Below the pieces are notes generated by a model, which searched no databases, had not been told where the DNA came from, and saw nothing but the letters and a program-made list of their open reading frames with translations. Shown piece by piece: positions 1-6,676 of a stretch of 6,676 nt of DNA (its first letter is position 1; every line of letters begins with the position of its first letter). Position numbers and translations under genes: made by a program. The DNA is from Planctomycetota bacterium (GTDB lineage: Bacteria > Planctomycetota > UBA1135 > UBA2386). The stretch is from the NCBI GenBank assembly GCA_947455805.1, contig CANGSN010000175.1, forward strand, positions 1 to 6,676, given 5' to 3'.

Positions 1-190
1 GAACGGCGAAGAGCAGGTCGCAGAGGGTTCTTCGGCTGCTTTGGCCGTGCTGCGTGGGGTTCTTGCGGGTCAGGGTGCGCCAATCGATGGCGTCGGCGAG
101 GCTCGCGGGCAGGGCGGTGCGCAGCAGGGGAACCGCATGCTCGGGATCGCCGAACGCCACCTGGAACAGGTGATCGTGATGCGATGCCAC
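1..190 (-). CDS. Rpn family recombination-promoting nuclease / PD-(D/E)XK transposase-like protein, N-terminal part
   Basis: Only the first 63 codons are visible; the gene runs off the left edge. Translating the minus strand from the GTG at 190 gives MASHHDHLFQVAFGDPEHAV, then a leucine/alanine-rich helix (LLRTALPASLADAIDW) and DLLFAV at residues 58-63. The order HDxLFxxxFxDPxxA, LLRxxLPxxLAxxIDW, DLLF is the usual N-terminus of the Rpn/YhgA (transposase_31) family. These are PD-(D/E)XK-fold DNA endonucleases linked to RecA-independent recombination. The Asp of DLLF should be the first catalytic acid; the later E-x-Q motif is outside the window. The segment TRKNPTQHGQSSRRTLC replaces the more usual SFVDE-like stretch. 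The GTG start is chosen because the family begins just before HD; it has no strong Shine-Dalgarno, and the frame stays open upstream. It lies 92 nt after fmdB on the same strand, and nothing suggests a chaperone role. Confidence 0.7.
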   Translation of the reverse strand, partial: MASHHDHLFQVAFGDPEHAVPLLRTALPASLADAIDWRTLTRKNPTQHGQSSRRTLCDLLFAV

Positions 191-282
191 GTCCCATGGG
201 GACGACGGGGGCGAACTTCGGTCAGGAAAGCGGCGATTTCCTGGTCGAACGGGCGAGCCGACCAGCGCAGGCCCGCGCCTCG

Positions 283-570
283 TCAGTCCTTCTTCGGCAT
301 CTTGCAGCCGGCCGGCGCGTCGCTGGTGCCGCACTTCGGCGTGCAGCCGCCGCCTTCGTCCTTCTTCGCGTCGCTCGCGTACGAGCTGCCGCGGTAGTCG
401 GTCTCGTAGAAGCCCGAGCCCTTGAAGATCACGCCAGCACCGCCGCCGATCAGGCGTTCGAGCTTCGGCTTCTTGCACGCCGGGCACTTCTTCAGCGGCT
501 CGGCCGACATGCTCTGGAACTCTTCGAAGCGGTGGCCGCAGGCGCTGCACGCGTAGTCGTAGGTGGGCAT
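283..570 (-). CDS. FmdB-type zinc ribbon protein
   Basis: This 95-residue protein begins MPTYDYACSACGHRFE, the hallmark start of the FmdB/CxxC_CxxC_SSSS family. Two CxxC pairs (C8/C11 and C29/C32) should bind one zinc ion. They are followed by the family signature VIFKGSGFYETDYR at about residues 47-60. The family is small, cytoplasmic and without a settled function; it was named for a putative regulator of formamidase/acetamidase genes. The C-terminal tail after residue 65 is Gly/Lys-rich and carries three more cysteines (C76, C80, C89), which is more than the basic ribbon needs. The ATG at 570 is 21 nt after the grpE stop; no strong Shine-Dalgarno is visible, so it may be translated by coupling to grpE. 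Family assignment is secure, function is not. Confidence 0.9.
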   Translation of the reverse strand: MPTYDYACSACGHRFEEFQSMSAEPLKKCPACKKPKLERLIGGGAGVIFKGSGFYETDYRGSSYASDAKKDEGGGCTPKCGTSDAPAGCKMPKKD

Positions 571-591
571 GGTTCGCTCGCTGGTGGTGGG

Positions 592-1158
592 TCAGCTCTT
601 CGGGGCGGGGCCGGAGACGACGACGCGGCTGTGGCGCACGACGCGGTCGCCGATCATGTAGCCGGCTTGCAGCACGCGCAGCACCTGGCCTTCGGCGATG
701 CCCGCGGCGGGCTCCATGCCGACCGCTTCGTGCTTCAGCGGGTCGAAGGCGCCGCCGGTGGCGCGGATCTCCTGCAGGCCGTGCCGTTCGAGCGCGCTCT
801 GCAGCAGCATGCGCGTCATGCGCACGCCTTCGACCAGCGCCTTCGGATCGGTGTTGCCGCCGTCGAACGCGGCGATCGCCATGCCGAAGCTGTCGAGTGC
901 CGGCAGCAGTTCCTGCGCCATGCCTTCGATCACGCGCCGCTTCTGGTCGTCCATCTCCTGCCGGGCGCGGCGCCGGATGTTGGCGGCGTCGGCGAGCTGG
1001 CGCTGCAGCTGCAGTTCGAGCTGGTTGCGCTCCTCGCGCAGCTTCGCCATCTCCTGCTCCGGCGCCGGGATCTCGACGGCGGGCTCCTTGCCGTTCGTCG
1101 TCTTGTGCGGCTCGGCCTGATCGCCGTTGCCGGCCTGGTTGTTCGCGGTGTCGTTCAA
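592..1158 (-). CDS. grpE: GrpE, nucleotide exchange factor for DnaK
   Basis: GrpE is a cytoplasmic homodimer that releases ADP from DnaK and so resets the DnaK-DnaJ cycle. The 188-residue product has a polar, disordered N-terminus (1-33), a long charged coiled-coil helix (about 34-80, with IRRRARQEM typical of the family), and a C-terminal beta domain. The beta domain contains FDPLKHEAVG (138-147) and GYMIGDRVVRHSRVVVS (166-182), both close to the GrpE signature. Length is normal. The start codon is TTG at 1158, supported by an AGGAG site 6 nt upstream and by the lack of a better start. The dnaJ stop lies 16 nt upstream, so the two are probably co-translated from one message. The order dnaJ then grpE, without dnaK, differs from the common grpE-dnaK-dnaJ order. 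Confidence 0.96.
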   Translation of the reverse strand: MNDTANNQAGNGDQAEPHKTTNGKEPAVEIPAPEQEMAKLREERNQLELQLQRQLADAANIRRRARQEMDDQKRRVIEGMAQELLPALDSFGMAIAAFDGGNTDPKALVEGVRMTRMLLQSALERHGLQEIRATGGAFDPLKHEAVGMEPAAGIAEGQVLRVLQAGYMIGDRVVRHSRVVVSGPAPKS

Positions 1159-1164
1159 GGGTTG

Positions 1165-1169
1165 CTCCT
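1165..1169 (-). promoter_or_regulatory. Shine-Dalgarno site of grpE
   Basis: The minus strand reads AGGAG here, 6 nt before the TTG at 1158. It lies in the 16-nt gap after the dnaJ stop and is the main support for the non-ATG start of grpE. Confidence 0.75.
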
Positions 1170-1174
1170 GGCGC

Positions 1175-2314
1175 TCACGAGAAGATGTCCTTGACCTTCT
1201 CGAAGATGGTCTTCTTGCCGTTCTTCTTGCCCTTCTTGCCGTCGATCTCGTCGAACTTGCGCAGCAGCTCTTCCTGCTCCGCCGAGACCTTCTTCGGCAC
1301 GTCGACCTGCACCTGCACGACGAGGCTGCCGCGGCCGTAGCCGTCGGCGCGCGGCAACCCGTGGTTGCGCACGCGCAGCTTCTCGCCGGGCTGGGTGCCG
1401 GCCGGGATCTTCATCGCGACGGTCTCCCCGGTGATGGTGGGGATCTCGATCTCGTCGCCCATGACCGCCTGGCGGAACGTGATGCGCGACTGCATCAGCA
1501 GGTCCTCGCCGTAGCGGGTGAACACGTCGTGTTCCTTGACGTGCAGCACGACGACGAGGTCGCCGGGCGGGCCGCCGCCGTCGCCGGGCTCGCCCTGGCC
1601 GGCGATGCGCTCGGTGTGGCCCGACTCGATGCCGGCCGGGATCGTCAGCGTGATCGGCGACTCCTTCGGGATGGCGCCGCGGCCTTGGCACTTCGGGCAC
1701 GGGTCGTCGATGGTGGCCCCCTGGCCCTGGCACGACGGACACGTCTGCCGCATCTGGAAGAAGCCCTGCGAGCGCACGACCTGGCCATGGCCGCCGCACG
1801 TCTTGCAGGTCTTCTTCTGCGTGCCGGGCTTGGCGCCGCTGCCGCTGCAGTGCGCGCACGGCTCCGGCCGCTTCAGGTCGATCGTCTTCTTGGTGCCGGT
1901 GGCGACCTCTTCGAGCGTCAGCTCCAGGTCGACCTTGAGGCTGGCACCGCGCCGGCCGCGACCGCGCCGGCCGCCGCCGAAGAACTGCTCGAAGAAGCCG
2001 CCGCCGCCACCGCCGCCGAACAGGTCGCCGAACGCGGCGAAGATGTCCTCGGCCGACGCGAAGCCACCGCCACCGCCCTGCGGGCCGTCGACGCCGGCGT
2101 GGCCGAACTGGTCGTAGCGCTGCCGCTTCTGCGCGTCGCTGAGCACCGCGTAGGCCTCGGCCGCATCCTTGAAGCGCTTCTCCGCCTCGGCATTGCCCGG
2201 GTTGCGGTCCGGGTGGTTCTCGAGGGCCAGCTTGCGGTAGGCCTTCTTGATGGTGTCGTCGTCGGCCTTGCGGTCGACGCCGAGCACTTCGTAGTAGTCG
2301 CGCTTCTGGGCCAT
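1175..2314 (-). CDS. dnaJ: DnaJ, type A (class I) Hsp40 co-chaperone
   Basis: DnaJ binds unfolded proteins and stimulates ATP hydrolysis by DnaK in the cytoplasm. The 379-residue product has every class I part in order. The J domain (about 4-70) has the catalytic HPD at 34-36 and the QRYDQFGHAG end. A Gly/Phe-rich linker (about 77-122) has runs of Gly and a DIFAAFGDLFGGG segment. The zinc domain has four CxxCxGxG repeats (C153/C156, C170/C173, C192/C195, C206/C209), followed by the C-terminal substrate-binding and dimerisation domains. The ATG at 2314 is chosen because MAQKRDYYEVLG is the standard DnaJ start. The frame stays open for 28 more codons to 2398, but that stretch resembles no J-protein. 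No purine-rich Shine-Dalgarno precedes this ATG; the bases just upstream are CCTCCC. It is separated from groEL copy 2 by 296 nt and followed closely by grpE. Confidence 0.96.
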   Translation of the reverse strand: MAQKRDYYEVLGVDRKADDDTIKKAYRKLALENHPDRNPGNAEAEKRFKDAAEAYAVLSDAQKRQRYDQFGHAGVDGPQGGGGGFASAEDIFAAFGDLFGGGGGGGFFEQFFGGGRRGRGRRGASLKVDLELTLEEVATGTKKTIDLKRPEPCAHCSGSGAKPGTQKKTCKTCGGHGQVVRSQGFFQMRQTCPSCQGQGATIDDPCPKCQGRGAIPKESPITLTIPAGIESGHTERIAGQGEPGDGGGPPGDLVVVLHVKEHDVFTRYGEDLLMQSRITFRQAVMGDEIEIPTITGETVAMKIPAGTQPGEKLRVRNHGLPRADGYGRGSLVVQVQVDVPKKVSAEQEELLRKFDEIDGKKGKKNGKKTIFEKVKDIFS

Positions 2315-2610
2315 GGGAGGAACAGGTTCCGCGAGGCGTATCGGCCGAGCCGCGGCACCGGCCTCGGCACCACGCGCACTATTGCAGTCGCCGACCAACC
2401 GCGGTCAGCGGGCCCGTTCCGCCCCGCGAGCGAAGCGAGCCCCCCGGCAAAGGCGTCCGACCCGTTGCATCGAATCGCCCCCACCGTGTCCCGGCGCCTT
2501 CGCCGGAAGAGCCCGAGCTGAGGGCAGCGGCTACGCCGCTGCCGTCAGCTCGTGTCCCGGCGCCTTCGCCGGAAGAGCCCGAGCTGAGGGCAGCGGCTAC
2601 GCCGCTGCCG
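2315..2610. other. Long intergenic region between groEL copy 2 and dnaJ
   Basis: No believable gene lies in this 296-nt stretch. The right part (2485 onward) is a perfect 66-bp tandem repeat listed separately. The left part holds a direct repeat GCGAGC-GAA-GCGAGC (2426-2440), a segment at 2444-2455 that is an inverted, one-mismatch copy of part of the 66-bp unit, and a small inverted repeat GGAAC-AG-GTTCC (2319-2330) just before the dnaJ start. The open frames that cross it are the 28-codon upstream extension of dnaJ and reading through the repeat in other frames; none has a protein-family look. It probably carries the leader and any separate promoter of dnaJ-grpE-fmdB, but no convincing promoter hexamers were found. 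Confidence 0.6.
2514..2552. other. Long hairpin in repeat copy nearer dnaJ
   Basis: An 8-bp arm (CGAGCTGA pairing with TCAGCTCG), one G-G mismatch, a 9-bp GC-rich arm (GGCAGCGGC with GCCGCTGCC) and a 3-base loop form a very stable 39-nt hairpin. No T-tract follows on either strand, so it is not a standard intrinsic terminator. It could slow 3' exonucleases, halt polymerase partly, or serve as a protein target. Confidence 0.75.

Positions 2611-2618
<8 letters not shown>
2580..2618. other. Long hairpin spanning the groEL copy 2 stop codon
   Basis: This is the same 39-nt hairpin in the second repeat copy. Its right arm contains the groEL copy 2 stop (TCA at 2611-2613 on the plus strand), so the terminating ribosome must open it. 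A role in mRNA 3' end stability or in lowering expression of dnaJ downstream is inferred from position only; there is no T-tract. Confidence 0.75.
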
Positions 2619-4221
<1,603 letters not shown>

Positions 4222-4226
4222 CGGGA

Positions 4227-4520
4227 TCAGCCCTCCACCTTGGCGAGGATCTCGCTCTCGCGCAGGATCTTGAAGTCCTCGCCGCCGACCTTGACGTCGC
4301 TGCCGGCGTACTTGCCGAACAGGACGATGTCGCCCTTCTTGACGTCGAGCGCCATGCGCTTGCCGTCCTTGCCGAACTTGCCTTCACCGACGGCGGTGAC
4401 CTTGCCGCGCTGCGGCTTCTCCTTGGCGGTGTCGGGCAGCAGGATGCCGCCGGCGGTCTTCTCTTCGGCGTCGAGCACCTTCAGCACGACGCGATCCTCG
4501 AGGGGGCGCAAAGAAGTCAT
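4227..4520 (-). CDS. groES: GroES, 10-kDa co-chaperonin
   Basis: GroES forms the heptameric lid of the GroEL chamber. The 97-residue product has the family start LRPLEDRVVLK, a mobile loop at about 17-34 with the GroEL-contacting GGILLPD (24-30), the roof-region GEGKF segment (45-49) and the conserved end GDIVLFGKYAG (63-73), then EDFKILRESEILAKVE. Length is normal. The ATG at 4520 has a GGAG site (4530-4533) 9 nt upstream, which is a little distant but usable. The gene sits between two groEL genes, 68 nt after copy 1 and 5 nt before copy 2, so a single lid probably serves one or both chaperonins. Nothing in it looks damaged. Confidence 0.97.
   Translation of the reverse strand: MTSLRPLEDRVVLKVLDAEEKTAGGILLPDTAKEKPQRGKVTAVGEGKFGKDGKRMALDVKKGDIVLFGKYAGSDVKVGGEDFKILRESEILAKVEG
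4231..4236 (-). promoter_or_regulatory. Shine-Dalgarno site of groEL copy 2
   Basis: The minus strand reads GGAGGG within the last codons of groES, 9 nt before the ATG at 4221, with the groES stop in between. This layout is typical of translational coupling. Confidence 0.7.
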
Positions 4521-4540
4521 TTTCGTCTACTCCGATGAAT

Positions 4541-4564
4541 GTGTGTGGGGTGTGTCTGTGGGGC
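4541..4564 (-). promoter_or_regulatory. C/A-rich leader tract before groES
   Basis: On the transcribed strand this stretch is almost only C and A (alternating CA with two CCCC runs) and so should be unstructured. It lies between a hairpin and the groES Shine-Dalgarno. A ribosome standby site or an RNA-processing site is possible; both are inferences from composition. Confidence 0.35.
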
Positions 4565-4569
4565 TGGTC

Positions 4570-4588
4570 CGAGCGACTGGGCCGCTCG
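4570..4588. other. Hairpin directly after the groEL copy 1 stop
   Basis: CGAGCG (4570-4575) pairs with CGCTCG (4583-4588) across a 7-base loop, directly next to the groEL copy 1 stop at 4589-4591. There is no T-tract, so full termination is unlikely. It could protect the 3' end of the groEL copy 1 message or reduce read-through into groES. Confidence 0.45.
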
Positions 4589-6217
<1,629 letters not shown>

Positions 6218-6222
6218 CACAA

Positions 6223-6226
6223 CCTC
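6223..6226 (-). promoter_or_regulatory. Shine-Dalgarno site of groEL copy 1
   Basis: The minus strand reads GAGG, 5 nt before the ATG at 6217. Its spacing decides for this ATG over the GTG immediately upstream. Confidence 0.6.
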
Positions 6227-6256
6227 GAGGAGGAATCTGGATACTTCGTGGGGGTT

Positions 6257-6295
6257 GGCAGCGGTGCCGACTCGTCGAAACGGTTCGGAGCTGCC
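6257..6295. promoter_or_regulatory. Nested inverted repeat in the groEL copy 1 leader
   Basis: GGCAGC (6257-6262) pairs with GCTGCC (6290-6295), and inside it CCGA (6267-6270) pairs with TCGG (6285-6288) around a 14-base loop. It lies 40 to 78 nt upstream of the groEL copy 1 ATG, where heat-shock operators or RNA thermometers often sit. It does not match the CIRCE element (TTAGCACTC-N9-GAGTGCTAA), so any HrcA link is unsupported. The inner pairing is short and could be chance at this GC content. Confidence 0.3.
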
Positions 6296-6405
6296 CGATG
6301 TGCCGCCCGACCCGAGTGGGTGGGCTCAGCGATGGGCGCGCCGCGAAGCAAAGGTGGTGCCGGCCCCATAGCCGGTGCTGCCCCGTGTTGGACAGACAGA
6401 TGCAA

Positions 6406-6676
6406 ATGCCGAAATCCAAACCGTTTGAGATCGATCTTCGCGATGGCGGCGGCGTTGGTGCTCGAGGCCTCCCGCGCCAAAGTGGCAGCTTCCGGCGGTG
6501 GCTTCGGGTTGGCCTCCGTCAATCTGGCATGGCGGCTGCCACCGCGGTTGTGGTCGCGGCAGCAAGTGGTTGTGCCACCGCGCAGCAGGCGCCGTTCGAG
6601 GTCGCGCTGCGCGACGGCTCCTTGGTCGCCGCCCGGTCGGTCGCCGGCGACGCGTCGGGCGGCTTCGATCTGCAGA
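6406..6676 (+). CDS. N-terminal part of a divergent gene with a lipoprotein-like signal, function unknown
   Basis: The plus-strand frame from the ATG at 6406 stays open to the window end (90 codons), so the gene is partial. It reads MPKSKPFEIDLRDGGG, then a basic segment RRWLRVGLRQSG (30-41), a hydrophobic stretch MAAATAVVVAAASGC (42-56) with a lipobox-like ASGC, then APFEVALRDGSLVAARS. This fits a lipid-anchored or exported protein. Residues 6-20 and 63-77 match at 11 of 15 positions with no gap, with mostly silent base differences, which supports translation of both parts. Against this, codons before 6529 often end in A or T, unlike the high G/C third positions afterwards, so translation might begin at the ATG at 6529. 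An in-frame ATG at 6400 is a further option. None of the starts has a strong Shine-Dalgarno. The product family was not recognised. Confidence 0.5.
   Translation, partial: MPKSKPFEIDLRDGGGVGARGLPRQSGSFRRWLRVGLRQSGMAAATAVVVAAASGCATAQQAPFEVALRDGSLVAARSVAGDASGGFDLQ

Noticed and set aside
191..282. Terminator after fmdB
   Set aside because: Short GC-rich complementary stretches exist, but no clear hairpin with a T-tract was found.
2002..2030. GCC/GCCACC-type simple repeat
   Set aside because: It encodes the Gly-rich linker of DnaJ and needs no other explanation.
2315..2398. 28-codon in-frame extension of dnaJ upstream of the chosen ATG
   Set aside because: The added residues resemble no J-protein, whereas MAQKRDYYEVLG at 2314 is the standard DnaJ start.
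2378..2408. Possible minus-strand promoter for dnaJ (CTGACC, then TGC-AATAGT)
   Set aside because: Each hexamer matches only 4 of 6 consensus positions and the 19-bp spacing is long; such matches are expected by chance.
6228..6233. Plus-strand AGGAGG
   Set aside because: No start codon with an open frame follows at usable distance on the plus strand; it is simply the complement of the groEL copy 1 leader.
6364..6370. CCCCATA on the plus strand, like a sigma-32 -10 element
   Set aside because: There is no matching CTTGAA-type -35 at proper distance, and it is on the wrong strand for groEL.

Overview
This very GC-rich window (nearly all third codon positions in the clear genes are G or C) is dominated by one protein-folding gene cluster on the minus strand. 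In transcription order it reads groEL copy 1, groES, groEL copy 2, dnaJ, grpE and a small FmdB-type zinc-ribbon gene, followed by the start of an Rpn/PD-(D/E)XK nuclease gene that leaves the window at base 1. The far right end (about 6406 to 6676) carries the beginning of a divergent plus-strand gene with a lipoprotein-like signal. The arrangement of two groEL genes flanking groES, with dnaJ and grpE behind them and no dnaK, is one I associate with Planctomycetota (Rhodopirellula-type genomes). The GC-rich composition and the Rpn gene fit a GC-rich planctomycete, but this is recall and inference, not a search result.

Layout, left to right: 1-190, Rpn N-terminus (minus, partial); 191-282, short spacer; 283-570, FmdB zinc ribbon; 592-1158, grpE (TTG start with a good Shine-Dalgarno); 1175-2314, dnaJ (all four zinc motifs); 2315-2610, the largest gap, holding a perfect 66-bp tandem duplication with strong hairpins that runs into the last codons of groEL copy 2; 2611-4221, groEL copy 2; 4227-4520, groES; 4521-4588, a spacer with a hairpin and a C/A-rich leader; 4589-6217, groEL copy 1; 6218-6405, the upstream control region; 6406-6676, the divergent plus-strand gene.

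The genes cover two ATP-driven folding machines. GroEL and GroES form the closed chamber; DnaJ delivers clients to DnaK and GrpE exchanges its nucleotide, so a dnaK gene must lie elsewhere. Tight spacing (5 to 21 nt) within groES-groEL copy 2 and within dnaJ-grpE-fmdB suggests two co-translated blocks. The 296-nt hairpin-rich gap between groEL copy 2 and dnaJ is a natural place for expression to be split.

Most of the window is a well-known chaperone cluster, not an undescribed system. The points most worth a second look are the 66-bp tandem repeat that supplies the stop codon of groEL copy 2, the divergence of the two GroELs with loss of their GGM tails, and a sequence echo within the divergent gene: PFE..LRDG..V.AR occurs twice in the same frame, on either side of a lipoprotein signal-like stretch.
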